Assembly: GCA_002256145.1 (NCBI GenBank)
Contig: NKIP01000006.1
Span: 1-64,000, forward strand
Direction of reading: 5' to 3'
From: Comamonadaceae bacterium PBBC1
GTDB taxonomy: Bacteria > Pseudomonadota > Gammaproteobacteria > Burkholderiales > Burkholderiaceae_C
Length of the DNA stretch: 64,000 bases
In this document: in pieces, positions 1 to 7,872 of the stretch
How positions within the stretch are numbered: position 1 is the stretch's first letter
Layout: the number at the start of each line of letters is the position of its first letter
Program-made: the position numbers and the translations under genes
The notes under the pieces: model-generated
Told to the model about the DNA's origin: nothing
Databases searched by the model: none
What the model saw: only the letters and a program-made list of their open reading frames with translations

Positions 1-99
1 AATCTCTCGAACGGTGAACTTCTGGAAATGGAGACTGGCCAGGGTCACACGCTCTTCGGGTTGGATCTGTTTGTAGTGCTTGAGTGGAGTGATTTGCAT
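1..99 (-). CDS. IS30-family transposase, N-terminal fragment (runs off left edge)
   Basis: Reading the minus strand from an ATG at 99 gives 33 codons beginning MQITPLKHYKQIQPEER and ending FTVREI at the window edge. The pattern 'EERVTLASL...FTVREI' is the start of the helix-turn-helix found at the N-terminus of IS30-family transposases, which bind the element ends and catalyse cut-and-paste or circle transposition with a DDE domain. That catalytic domain would lie outside the window. The fragment is too short for the ORF track. Its upstream end is interrupted by the IS21 element at 125-2810. Family assignment rests only on these 33 residues. Confidence 0.6.
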   Translation of the reverse strand, partial: MQITPLKHYKQIQPEERVTLASLHFQKFTVREI

Positions 100-119
100 C
101 TGCGGACCTTACAGGGTTG

Positions 120-124
120 GCAGG
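120..124. repeat. Target-site duplication, left copy (GCAGG)
   Basis: GCAGG lies immediately outside the left end of the IS21 element and recurs immediately outside its right end at 2811-2815. A direct repeat of this length is expected for IS21-family insertion. Confidence 0.75.
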
Positions 125-190
125 TGTCACTTTTCGGCATAAAGGAACCAGCTGTTTTCGGCATATAGGAGCCAGCTGCAAGCGCTCAAA
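125..190. repeat. IS21 left end with two transposase-binding repeats
   Basis: Two tandem copies of the end motif are visible: TTTTCGGCATAAAGGAACCAG (about 131-151) and TTTTCGGCATATAGGAGCCAG (about 155-175). Bases 156-189 are an inverted match, with about one mismatch, to 2672-2705 at the other end. Confidence 0.8.
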
Positions 191-219
191 CTGACATCTT
201 TCGGGTTTGGATTTTGCCC

Positions 220-1011
220 TTATTTGGCGTCTTTTTGTGGGTTTGAATTCTTGCTTTTTGTCACCGCCGTGGTCGGCATTTGGCGCGGCGTCCGGTACGA
301 CTGCCCATCCAGCGTCAAGCAGTAAGCGTTGTGCCTGAGCCGGTCCAGCGTGGCCGAGGCCAGCAGCGGGTTGCTCGGGAAGGCCTGATCCCACTCACTG
401 AAGTCCAGATTGCTGGTAATGATGGTCGCCGTGCGCTCGTAGCGCTCGGCAATCAGCTCGTGCAAGTCCTCATCCGCCGGTGACCTCAGGGGCTTGAGGC
501 CAAAGTCATCAATGATCATCACCGGGATGCGGCTGAGCGCTTGCAGTTTGCGCTCATAGGCGTTGGTCGCCCGCGCCGCGTGCAGCGTCTGCGTCAGGGC
601 CGAGCAGCTGGTGAACAGCACATCCGTGCCCTGGCGCACCGCGCAGTGACCCAGCGCCTGAGCCAGGTGGCTTTTGCCGGTGCCGCTGGGCCCCACGATC
701 AGCACGGGCGAGCACTCGCGCACGTAGCGCCCCGTGGCCAGATCGTGCACCAGGGCCCGGTTGAGTTGGGGCAGCCGCTCAAAGTCAAACTGCTCCAGCG
801 TCTTGGTGGACCTGAATTGGGCTTTGCGCAAGCGCATGCCAAAGCTGTTTTGCTCACGGCGGGCGACCTCATCACCCATCAAGATGGCCAAGAACTCGGT
901 GTAGGCCAACTTGGACTCGATGGCCTGGCGGTTTCGTGCCTCCAGCGAGTCCAGGATGCCAGACAGGCGCAGCTGCTTCAAATGGGGAACCAGTTCGGGG
1001 ATAGGGTTCAT
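220..1011 (-). CDS. istB: IS21-family transposition helper ATPase IstB
   Basis: IstB is the AAA+ ATPase that selects target DNA and activates the IstA transposase. This 263-residue protein matches the family length of about 250-265. It shows a Walker A motif VGPSGTGKSHLAQALG near residue 106, a Walker B stretch VMIIDDFGLKPL near 163, and a sensor region TIITSNLDFSEW near 195, all in the usual order. It lies 20 bp downstream of istA on the same strand and is almost certainly cotranscribed with it. No truncation or frameshift is visible. Confidence 0.93.
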   Translation of the reverse strand: MNPIPELVPHLKQLRLSGILDSLEARNRQAIESKLAYTEFLAILMGDEVARREQNSFGMRLRKAQFRSTKTLEQFDFERLPQLNRALVHDLATGRYVRECSPVLIVGPSGTGKSHLAQALGHCAVRQGTDVLFTSCSALTQTLHAARATNAYERKLQALSRIPVMIIDDFGLKPLRSPADEDLHELIAERYERTATIITSNLDFSEWDQAFPSNPLLASATLDRLRHNAYCLTLDGQSYRTPRQMPTTAVTKSKNSNPQKDAK

Positions 1012-1031
1012 GGGATGCTCTCCTTTGGGGG

Positions 1032-2612
1032 TTAATGCAGCAGGTCTTGCTGCGGGTGGTGGGAATGGGTGCGGGCATCAGGGTCGGCAAACAGGCTGGC
1101 GGCATCACGCACAAACCGGGTCTTGGTGTAGACCGCAGCGGTGCTGGTCTGGGGCATCGGCAGCTGATCGGCGTTGGTGCTCAGGATGGTCTTGACGGTG
1201 CGGTAATAAGGACTGCCGTGGGCCATGGCGCGGTGGCAGGCCGCCTCCAATCGGCTGTGCCCATAGGTCTTGGCCAAGCCGATAACGCCTTGTGCGGCGC
1301 GCAAGCGCTCCACAATCTTGTCGCTGAGCAACCAGTCGATGACCTGCTGGCAGTGGGGTCCGACCTCGCTGGCTTGCTCGTCCAGCCACTGGCGGTCACG
1401 GCCAAAGAACCACTGCGCCTGGGGTGGCAAGTGGTCGGGGGTGGTCACGCGCTGGCCCTTGCGCTGTCCGCGCGGGTGGGTGGCCACCAGCACATGGCCC
1501 TCATACAGGGCTACACAACCGTCGTTGGCGCGCAGCCACAGCGCCTTGCCCACCAGGGCAAACGGGGCCGAATACATCACATGCTCGAACTTGACGTGGC
1601 AGTCCCGGTGCGGGGTGACGGGGTGCCAAACCCCCAAGTCCGGTACTTGCGCAGGCAGGGGTTTCAAAAACGCCTGCTCCAGCGCAAACAGCGCCAGGGG
1701 CTGCTGGCGTGTGGTGCCGTGGGTACGCTGTCCCGCCTCGTGCTGCACCCAGCTCTTGGCCTGGGCGTTCAGCTCGGCCAGGTCGCGGAACTCACGGGTG
1801 GCCAGGAAGTTGCCTTTGACGTACTTGACGCCCGACTCGACGATGCCCTTCTTCTGCGGGTCATGGGGCGGGCACGGGTCAATCTTGAAGTCATAGCCTT
1901 CGGCGCACTCGGCATACGAGCGCTGGACCTGGGGGTCAAAGCGACAGGCTTTGATGATGGCGCACTTGGCGTTGTCGATGATGACGCGCTCGGGCACCCC
2001 GTTGAACCACTCAAAGGCGCGGCGGTGGCAGCCCAGCCAAGTGGCCACGGTCTGATCCCAGACGAACTCCAAGTACTGGTGGCGCGAGTGGCACAGCGTC
2101 ATGACAAAGGCCCAGGTGCGGCGCATCTGGCCATCGGGGTGCATCAAGAAAGGGCCAGCGCCAAAGTCGACCTGTGCGGCCTCGCCGGGCTTGAAGGACA
2201 AGCGCACGGTCAGATCGGTGCGGGGCAGCTCCTGTGCGATGTCCTGCATGAGGCGATAGACGGACGAGTAGCTGCCTTGAAACTGGTGCTCGCGCACGAG
2301 GGCGGCGTGGATGGCTTTGCCCTCAACGCCAGCGGCCATCCAGCGGGTGACCGCCTCGCGCCAGGGCTGGGCTTTGGAGACGGTGCTGGCGGCGCGCTTG
2401 GGTTTTGGGGCCAGGCTTTTGGCGATGGTGGGCACATCGGGCAGTGGCGCGGAGGGCTCAAGCCAGCCCATGCTGAGCGCCAGAGCGCGAAACTGGGCAA
2501 CTTTGACGCGGCCCATGAGGCCCAGGCGTGCGATCTCGCGGTCACGGTCGCCTGCGCGCAGGCGAATGAGGACGTTTCGGAATTCATGCATCTCGATCTT
2601 TCTGCGGTCCAT
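1032..2612 (-). CDS. istA: IS21-family transposase IstA
   Basis: IstA is the DDE-type transposase that cuts and joins the element ends. The 526-residue protein has an N-terminal DNA-binding region (RKIEMHEFRNVLIRLRAG...), then an RNase H-like core: 'QVDFGAGPF' near residue 148 supplies the first Asp, 'IIDNAKCAI' near 210 the second, and 'KKGIVESGVKYVKG' near 254 the Glu. A C-terminal Mu-transposase-like beta region follows. Length and motif spacing fit IS21 transposases. The gene opens just inside the right terminal repeats, so its promoter probably lies in that end. Confidence 0.93.
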   Translation of the reverse strand: MDRRKIEMHEFRNVLIRLRAGDRDREIARLGLMGRVKVAQFRALALSMGWLEPSAPLPDVPTIAKSLAPKPKRAASTVSKAQPWREAVTRWMAAGVEGKAIHAALVREHQFQGSYSSVYRLMQDIAQELPRTDLTVRLSFKPGEAAQVDFGAGPFLMHPDGQMRRTWAFVMTLCHSRHQYLEFVWDQTVATWLGCHRRAFEWFNGVPERVIIDNAKCAIIKACRFDPQVQRSYAECAEGYDFKIDPCPPHDPQKKGIVESGVKYVKGNFLATREFRDLAELNAQAKSWVQHEAGQRTHGTTRQQPLALFALEQAFLKPLPAQVPDLGVWHPVTPHRDCHVKFEHVMYSAPFALVGKALWLRANDGCVALYEGHVLVATHPRGQRKGQRVTTPDHLPPQAQWFFGRDRQWLDEQASEVGPHCQQVIDWLLSDKIVERLRAAQGVIGLAKTYGHSRLEAACHRAMAHGSPYYRTVKTILSTNADQLPMPQTSTAAVYTKTRFVRDAASLFADPDARTHSHHPQQDLLH

Positions 2613-2669
2613 CCATCGCTCCTGAACAAAAGGTTCAGAAGGTAGCGATGGGCAGGGTTCGAGATGTCT

Positions 2670-2810
2670 GTTGAGCGCTGCAGCTGGCTCCTATATGCCG
2701 AAATTCAGCTGGCCTGTAAGTGCCGAAAACGCACTGGCTCCTATATGCCGAAAACGGGGTGGCTCCTAAATGCCGAAAACGGTTTGGCCTCTATATGGTG
2801 AAAAGTGACA
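2670..2810. repeat. IS21 right end with four transposase-binding repeats
   Basis: Three close copies of GGCTCCTAtATGCCGAAA occur at about 2685, 2726 and 2762, followed by a divergent terminal copy GGCCTCTATATGGTGAAAAG that ends at 2810. A related half-site (CTGGCCTGTAAGTGCCGAAA) starts at about 2709. This array is larger than the two-copy left end. Confidence 0.8.
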
Positions 2811-2815
2811 GCAGG
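2811..2815. repeat. Target-site duplication, right copy (GCAGG)
   Basis: Matches GCAGG at 120-124 on the other side of the IS21 element. Confidence 0.75.
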
Positions 2816-2842
2816 TGTTGCACTTCGCTTTTGAATCCGCCC
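2811..2842. mobile_element. Probable IS30-type terminal end, separated from its transposase by the IS21 insertion
   Basis: Read on the minus strand, this stretch ends in GCGAAGTGCAACACCTGC and would join directly to the leader of the IS30-type transposase at 99 if the IS21 element and one GCAGG were removed. 'GAAGTGCAACACC' resembles terminal repeats I recall for IS30-family elements. The exact outer boundary cannot be set without the other end of the element. Confidence 0.4.
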
Positions 2843-3097
2843 CTCCTGTCCGCTCAATCAGTTGTGGGACTGTTTACGCTATCTTCACTATAGCCACATT
2901 AAGAAAAATATTACTTCTTTTTTATCCTATTGTTGTACATTGGTCACTCCGTGCGGAGAGGGGCAAGGCGTCGCCCAAGGACATGAGTGAAGCTTAGGTA
3001 ATGGCATTTTGACCATTCTGGCCGCCGACCGGCAGGTGTCCGGCTGCTCACATAACCAGGTACTGTCGGCCTTGCTCTTTTTGTATAAAGACGTACT
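2843..3097. other. Intergenic stretch without a convincing gene
   Basis: This stretch is AT-rich at 2868-2945 and then returns to normal composition. The ORFs listed here (2815-2997 and 2944-3186) have no recognisable family, and the second overlaps the end of the patatin gene. A short hairpin CTCCG-TG-CGGAG occurs near 2948. The stretch could hold remnants of an older insertion, but nothing identifies it. Confidence 0.4.
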
Positions 3098-4183
3098 TCA
3101 GAGCGGCAACACTTTTTGCGCCCCACCCCGCTCCACCCACTCCCCAAACTCATCCGCCATCTGCTGCGCCGCGTTGGCAGCCGCATTCCACACCTTCACC
3201 CGCCCCGCCAAATCGCGGTCGTAGGTCATGAAGTCCTTGCGGTCGGGCAATTTGCCGTTCGGCAGGGTTTTGACCCATTCGGGGTTGGGGGCCAGCACGA
3301 TGGTGTTGTCCAAGAACGCCGTCGCCCCGTGCCGCCACTTGAGCGCTTTGTCGAGCCAGCCGGGCACCACGTTTTGCTGGAAGTGCGGGTACAGCACGAT
3401 GGTGCGTTCGGGGCCTTGGGTGGGCGCGGTCCAATTCAGGTGCAGGTGGTAGTCGGTGATGCCGCCGTCCCAATAGGCGCCAGTGGGTGCGCCGGGGATG
3501 TCGTGCACGGCTTTCAGGGCAAAGGGGATGGAGCAGCTGGCTTGCAGCGCGGGCATGAAGTTGCCTTCGGTCAGGCCCACGGCGCGGGTGCGAAAGTCTT
3601 GCGCGTCAAACGGCAAAGCCGCGCCCTGCCCTGAAAACACCACCCGCTCCAGCCAGCCGCCCAAGGCCCGGCGGTGCACGGCGTTGCTCAAAAATGCGCC
3701 CGCATAGCCCAGAGGCGTGGCCAGCGGGTGCTCGCGGTGCAACACATGCCGCCCGCGTGAGGTGACGATGTGCAGGCGGTAACGGGGGTGGTTCAATACC
3801 TCAGCGATGCGGCCGCCATAAAAGGCCTGCAGGCTTTGACCAAACGCTTCACTCACCTGCTCGGCGCTCACGCGCTTTTTGCCGGGCATCGGTTCGTAAT
3901 GCTGGTGGATGTAGTCGTGTTCCAGCCGTTCAAATGCGGCCACCGGCTCATTCAGGCAAGCCGTGGCCATGCGCCAAGCGCCAATCGATGCGCCCACCAG
4001 GTCCACGGGCTGGCTGCTTTGGGCCAGCCACTCGCCGAAGATGAAGCGGTCGAGTGGACCGAGGATCAGGCCTTTGGGGCCACCGGCAGCGCCCGGAATC
4101 ACGCCAATGTGCTCGGGCCGAAGGCCATGTTCGCGGATGTGGGCCAGGGCCTTGGGGCCGGCGTGGATGTGAAGGGCTTGCAT
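3098..4183 (-). CDS. Patatin-like phospholipase family protein
   Basis: Patatin-like proteins are Ser-Asp dyad lipid acyl hydrolases. In this 361-residue protein the glycine-rich oxyanion segment is PGAAGGPKG near residue 30, the nucleophile elbow is GASIG with Ser66, and the catalytic Asp is probably Asp239 in YWDGG. All three occur in the family order. No signal peptide or membrane segment is obvious, so it is probably cytoplasmic. The physiological substrate cannot be told from sequence. It is a single gene, followed at a short distance by the unrelated TA pair transcribed in the same direction upstream. Confidence 0.85.
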   Translation of the reverse strand: MQALHIHAGPKALAHIREHGLRPEHIGVIPGAAGGPKGLILGPLDRFIFGEWLAQSSQPVDLVGASIGAWRMATACLNEPVAAFERLEHDYIHQHYEPMPGKKRVSAEQVSEAFGQSLQAFYGGRIAEVLNHPRYRLHIVTSRGRHVLHREHPLATPLGYAGAFLSNAVHRRALGGWLERVVFSGQGAALPFDAQDFRTRAVGLTEGNFMPALQASCSIPFALKAVHDIPGAPTGAYWDGGITDYHLHLNWTAPTQGPERTIVLYPHFQQNVVPGWLDKALKWRHGATAFLDNTIVLAPNPEWVKTLPNGKLPDRKDFMTYDRDLAGRVKVWNAAANAAQQMADEFGEWVERGGAQKVLPL

Positions 4184-4210
4184 GGTGGGGTCAGTGGCTC
4201 ACAGTGGTGT

Positions 4211-4591
4211 TCAGTGCACGGGGCTTCGGTAGGCGCGGCCCAAGCGCTCAGCCAGGGCATCAAGGCGCTGGTCAAGCGACCACAGCACGGCCCCTTGACT
4301 CAGGCAGGTGGCGGCCAACAGTTGCAGGTCAACCCAGCCGCAACCACGCCCAAAAAGCTGTTCGCGCTCGATGAAATCCAGCATCTCCGGCAAGCTGGCT
4401 TGTTGGGCAGCTTGCAGCGATGCCAGATCGGCCAAGGTTTGAGCACGCCGGGGCGGCGTGCCGCAAGCGATTTCGCCCAGGATGCAGGGATGGATCAACA
4501 CACGATCCTGCACCAGCAACTGCACCAAGGCCTCATTGCCGCGCCTGAAGTGGTCCACCCACACCGAGGTGTCCACCAAAACAGGCGTCAT
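4211..4591 (-). CDS. PIN-domain toxin (VapC-type)
   Basis: VapC-type toxins are Mg-dependent endoribonucleases. The 126-residue protein opens with [12 protein letters not shown], carrying the first acidic residue of the PIN site, then has an Ile-Gly-Glu segment (CILGEIACG) near residue 40 for the second, and '[15 protein letters not shown]' near the C-terminus for the remaining Asp. Size and motif order match short bacterial VapC proteins. Its ATG overlaps the antitoxin stop codon in an ATGA junction, so the two are translationally coupled. Confidence 0.85.
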   Translation of the reverse strand: MTPVLVDTSVWVDHFRRGNEALVQLLVQDRVLIHPCILGEIACGTPPRRAQTLADLASLQAAQQASLPEMLDFIEREQLFGRGCGWVDLQLLAATCLSQGAVLWSLDQRLDALAERLGRAYRSPVH

Positions 4592-4791
4592 GCGGGCAAG
4601 TCCTGCGCACGTCGGGGAATGTCGGGCATATCCACTTGGGTACCGCCCAGTGCGGCCAGGCGTTTGGCCGCTTGCGTGCGGACAAAGGCCTTGATGGCCT
4701 CGCGAAACAAATCGGCCTTGTCCATGGACGGATCGGCCACTTCCAAAGCCCTTTGGTAGAGCTGGTCGTCAATGGTCACGGTGGTTCGCAT
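4588..4791 (-). CDS. VapB-type antitoxin
   Basis: This 67-residue protein begins [16 protein letters not shown], a ribbon-helix-helix-type start seen in type II antitoxins, followed by a short helical tail that would contact the toxin. The ORF track starts it at a TTG at 4803. The ATG at 4791 is preferred because GGAG sits six bases upstream and the family starts at 'MRTTVTID'. It precedes and overlaps the PIN toxin. Antitoxin and complex probably repress the promoter through the palindrome at 4813-4832. Confidence 0.8.
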   Translation of the reverse strand: MRTTVTIDDQLYQRALEVADPSMDKADLFREAIKAFVRTQAAKRLAALGGTQVDMPDIPRRAQDLPA

Positions 4792-4812
4792 CACAGGCTC
4801 CAATCATCAAAT

Positions 4813-4832
4813 AAGGTGCAATTATGCATCTT
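4813..4832. promoter_or_regulatory. Probable autoregulatory operator of the VapBC-type pair
   Basis: AAGGTGCA-ATTA-TGCATCTT is an inverted repeat with 8-bp arms and one mismatch, about 20 bp upstream of the antitoxin ATG. Position and symmetry suit binding by a dimeric ribbon-helix-helix antitoxin. Function is inferred. Confidence 0.55.
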
Positions 4833-4866
4833 AGTGGATGACTTGGAGGGATCAGAGTGAAGGCGC

Positions 4867-7230
4867 TTATTTCTTCAAGCCCTGCAGCTTGGCAAAGGCG
4901 CTGGCCATGGCCGAGCCCGAACCGGCTGCGGGGGGTGAGGTGTAGCCACCACCGCCGCCACGCTGCCGGTTGTCCCGCCCTGCCCCTTCAAACTTGTTGT
5001 CACGGGGGCCATCGCGCCGGGCAGGCGCAGCGTCGAGCTTCATGGTCAGGCTGATGCGTTTGCGGGCCACATCGACTTCGAGCACCTTGACCTTGACGAT
5101 GTCGCCCGTCTTGACCACCTCGCGGGCGTCGGTGACGAACTTGTTGGCCAGCTGGCTCACATGGACCAGGCCGTCCTGGTGCACACCCAAATCAACAAAC
5201 GCGCCAAACTGGGCCACGTTGCTCACGGTGCCTTCCAAGGTCATGCCCTCTTTCAGGTCCTTGATGTCCTCCACGCCGTCGGCCAGGCGGGCCACTTTGA
5301 AGTCAGGGCGGGGGTCGCGGCCGGGTTTTTCCAACTCGCCCAAGATGTCTTTGATGGTGATCGCACCGAATTTGTCGTTGGCAAACAGCTCGGGCTTGAG
5401 AGTTTTGAGCACGTCCGAGCGGCCCATGATCTCTTGAATGGGCTTGGCGGTTTTGACGATGATCTGCTCGACCACCGGGTAGGTTTCGGGGTGCACGCCC
5501 GTCATGTCCAAGGGGTTGTCGCCGCCGCGAATGCGCAAAAAGCCAGCGCTTTGCTCGAAGGTCTTGGCGCCCAGGCCGGTCACTTTGAGCAAATCCTGGC
5601 GGGTTTTGAACACGCCATTGGCATCACGCCAGCGCACGACCGACTTGGCCACGCTGGCCGACAAACCCGACACGCGGGTGAGCAGCGGGACGCTGGCTGT
5701 GTTCAGGTCCACGCCCACCGAGTTCACGCAGTCTTCCACCACGGCGTCCAGCGTTTTGGCCAGCTCGCTTTGGTTCACGTCGTGCTGGTACTGGCCCACA
5801 CCAATCGCTTTGGGGTCGATCTTGACCAGCTCAGACAGCGGGTCTTGCAGGCGGCGGGCAATGGATGCTGCGCCGCGCAGGCTCACGTCCACATCGGGCA
5901 TCTCTTGGCTGGCGAATTCGCTGGCCGAGTACACCGAAGCGCCCGCCTCGCTGACCACCACTTTCTGGATCTCCACCCCGTCACGAAGGCGGGCCAGTTG
6001 CTTGATCAGGTCACCCGCCAGCTTGTCGGTCTCGCGGCTGGCGGTGCCGTTGCCAATGGCGATCAGGTTGACGTTGTGCTTTTCGCAGAGCTTGGCCAGG
6101 GTGAACAGCGAGCCTTCCCAGTCCTTGCGAGGCTCGTGGGGGTACACCGTGGAGGTGTCCACCAGCTTGCCCGTGGCATCCACCACGGCCACTTTCACGC
6201 CCGTGCGGATGCCTGGGTCCAGCCCCATGACCACGCGGGGGCCTGCGGGCGCGGCCAGCAGCAGGTCACGCAGGTTGTCACTGAAGACCTTGATGGCGAC
6301 TTTTTCGGCCTCCTCGCGCAGGCGGGCAAACAAATCACGCTCGGTGGAGAGGCTCAATTTGACACGCCAGGTCCAGGCCACGCATTTGCGGATCAGGTCG
6401 TCCGAGGGGCGCGCCGCATGACTCCAGCCCAGGTGCATGGCGATCTTGCCTTCGGCGATGCTGGGTTTGCCGGGCTCGGGCTCCACGGGCAAAACCAACT
6501 TGGCGTCCAGCATTTCAAGTGCACGGCCACGGAACACGGCCAAAGCGCGGTGGCTGGGCACGCGGCCAATCGGCTCGTCGTAGTCAAAGTAATCACGGAA
6601 CTTGGACACATCGGCGTTGTTCTCGTCCTTGCCGTCGGCCAGCTTGCTTTTGAAAAGGCCTTCGTTCCACAACCATTCGCGCAGGGCTTGCACGAGTGAT
6701 GCGTCTTCGGCCCAGCGCTCGCTCAGCAAATCGCGCACGCCGTCCAGCACGGCAGCCGTGGTGGTGAAGTCGGCGCCTTCGATTGCACCTGGGGCCAGCA
6801 CAAAGGCGGCAGCCTCGGCGTGCGGGTCGAGCGTGGGGTCGGCAAACAGCTTATCGGCCAAGGGTTCCAAGCCGGCTTCGCGGGCGATCATGCCTTTGGT
6901 GCGGCGCTTGGGCTTGAAGGGCAAATACAGGTCTTCCAGCTCTTGTTTGGTGGGCGCAGCGTCGATGGCGGCCAGCAATTCGGGCGTCATCTTGCCCTGC
7001 TCGGTGATGCTCTTGATCACGGCGGCACGGCGGTCTTCCAGCTCGCGCAAATAACCAAGACGCGACTCCAGCTCGCGCAACTGGATGTCGTCCAGGCCGC
7101 CGGTCACTTCTTTGCGGTAACGGGCGATGAAGGGGACGGTGGCACCGCCATCGAGCAGCTCCACGGCGGTCTTGACCTGGTCAGGGCGGATACGGATTTC
7201 TGCGGCCAGTTGGGCCAGGATTTTCTGCAT
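4867..7230 (-). CDS. tex: Tex family RNA-binding transcription accessory protein
   Basis: Tex is a conserved nucleic-acid-binding protein linked to transcription and RNA handling. The 787-residue chain shows the N-terminal helical Tex region, a YqgF/RNase H-like fold around residues 330-450 (VMGLDPGIRTGVKVAVVD), helix-hairpin-helix motifs around 500-560 (LNTASVPLLTRVSGL, LLKVTGLGAKTFEQ), and an S1 domain near 655-725 (GMTLEGTVSNVAQFGAFVDLG). A glycine/arginine-rich tail (RQRGGGGGY) ends the protein. Length matches the roughly 770-790 residues usual for the family. It stands alone, without an operon partner. Confidence 0.95.
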   Translation of the reverse strand: MQKILAQLAAEIRIRPDQVKTAVELLDGGATVPFIARYRKEVTGGLDDIQLRELESRLGYLRELEDRRAAVIKSITEQGKMTPELLAAIDAAPTKQELEDLYLPFKPKRRTKGMIAREAGLEPLADKLFADPTLDPHAEAAAFVLAPGAIEGADFTTTAAVLDGVRDLLSERWAEDASLVQALREWLWNEGLFKSKLADGKDENNADVSKFRDYFDYDEPIGRVPSHRALAVFRGRALEMLDAKLVLPVEPEPGKPSIAEGKIAMHLGWSHAARPSDDLIRKCVAWTWRVKLSLSTERDLFARLREEAEKVAIKVFSDNLRDLLLAAPAGPRVVMGLDPGIRTGVKVAVVDATGKLVDTSTVYPHEPRKDWEGSLFTLAKLCEKHNVNLIAIGNGTASRETDKLAGDLIKQLARLRDGVEIQKVVVSEAGASVYSASEFASQEMPDVDVSLRGAASIARRLQDPLSELVKIDPKAIGVGQYQHDVNQSELAKTLDAVVEDCVNSVGVDLNTASVPLLTRVSGLSASVAKSVVRWRDANGVFKTRQDLLKVTGLGAKTFEQSAGFLRIRGGDNPLDMTGVHPETYPVVEQIIVKTAKPIQEIMGRSDVLKTLKPELFANDKFGAITIKDILGELEKPGRDPRPDFKVARLADGVEDIKDLKEGMTLEGTVSNVAQFGAFVDLGVHQDGLVHVSQLANKFVTDAREVVKTGDIVKVKVLEVDVARKRISLTMKLDAAPARRDGPRDNKFEGAGRDNRQRGGGGGYTSPPAAGSGSAMASAFAKLQGLKK

Positions 7231-7378
7231 GTCTCAGGTCACATCACTAGATAGAAAGCGGGCGAGTTTGCCACAAAGCTTGCCCTGCTCAGCCGCCTCA
7301 AAGGCACACACGAACGAACAGTCGTCAAAATCGATAAAAGAGAAATTTGATACATTTTGATAAATTTCACCAAATTTA

Positions 7379-7407
7379 TTGACAAAGTTGACAATTGCAA
7401 AGAGAAT
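7379..7407 (+). promoter_or_regulatory. Sigma-70-type promoter for the small lipoprotein gene
   Basis: TTGACA at 7379-7384, a 17-bp spacer and GAGAAT at 7402-7407 form a good -35/-10 pair, 55 bp before the ATG at 7462. A second TTGACA lies at 7388. Just upstream is the AT-rich inverted repeat GAAATTT...AAATTTC (about 7342-7368), a possible regulator site. Confidence 0.5.
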
Positions 7408-7461
7408 AAACACATAAACACACAAATTCATCTACAATCGTCAACCAAGAGATCACTCTTT

Positions 7462-7854
7462 ATGAAATTCGTTGAATCTAAGCTTCGCTTCTGTGGCAAC
7501 CGACTTCTCCGCACCCTGGCCTTGGTGGTCTCGGCGGTGGGAATCAGCGCGTGCACCAGCGTGCCATCACAAAACATTTCATCCAATGAGTTCAACGCAT
7601 TCAACGCCATGCCGACCCAAAATCGGATCATGAACAACGTGCGGATCAAGTGGGAAATTCGGGACGACGTGGCGCAGTACTGTGCGCGTGCCTATCAGAT
7701 GGGGCGTGAACAAGCTTATTTGACACCCCCTCTGGCCTGCGCCATGTGGGATGCCGTCAAGGCCGAATGCACCGTGGTCACTGGCCCCGTGACCACCCAT
7801 GTGGCCTTGGGCCACGAGGTTCGGCATTGTTTTGAGGGGCACTTTCACCGTTGA
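7462..7854 (+). CDS. Small putative lipoprotein with a C-terminal HEVRH motif
   Basis: The start is placed at the ATG at 7462, not the ORF-track start at 7357, because AAGAGA lies upstream and the protein then opens with a clean lipoprotein signal: basic MKFVESKLRFCGNR, a hydrophobic stretch, and the lipobox VGISAC at about residues 26-31. The 130-residue product would be anchored in the outer or inner membrane. The last 16 residues contain HEVRHCFEGHF, which resembles the HExxH zinc site of metalloproteases. The protein is otherwise unrecognised and is far shorter than known zinc proteases, so enzymatic activity is only a possibility. Confidence 0.7.
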   Translation: MKFVESKLRFCGNRLLRTLALVVSAVGISACTSVPSQNISSNEFNAFNAMPTQNRIMNNVRIKWEIRDDVAQYCARAYQMGREQAYLTPPLACAMWDAVKAECTVVTGPVTTHVALGHEVRHCFEGHFHR

Positions 7855-7865
7855 AGCGGTGAAAG
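7842..7865. terminator. Hairpin overlapping the lipoprotein stop codon
   Basis: CTTTCACCG-TTGAAG-CGGTGAAAG is a perfect 9-bp stem around the TGA stop, placed between two convergent genes. No long T-run follows, so it may act as a bidirectional or weak terminator, or protect mRNA ends. Confidence 0.5.
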
Positions 7866-7872
7866 CCCAAAA

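Larger units (their letters stand above)
125..2810. mobile_element. Complete IS21-family insertion sequence
   Basis: The element starts TGTCACTTTTC at 125 and ends GAAAAGTGACA at 2810, so its tips are inverted repeats beginning with TG. It carries istA then istB on the minus strand, the standard IS21 order, and is flanked by a GCAGG duplication. Both reading frames are open and full length, so the element looks potentially active. Each end carries multiple copies of a roughly 20-bp motif (GGCTCCTATATGCCGAAA and variants), typical of the transposase-binding sites of this family. Confidence 0.9.

Noticed and set aside
1035-2645. 536-residue plus-strand ORF opposite istA
   Set aside because: It is an antisense shadow of the IstA gene, with Gly/Leu/Val-rich composition and no domain; IstA shows its full DDE motif set.
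2944-3186. 80-residue minus-strand ORF before the patatin gene end
   Set aside because: It overlaps the patatin C-terminal coding region, is Arg-rich and matches no family I know. A remnant cannot be excluded.
5161-6699. 512-residue plus-strand ORF opposite tex
   Set aside because: Antisense shadow; the His/Val/Gly-rich sequence mirrors the third-position GC bias of Tex. No motif found.
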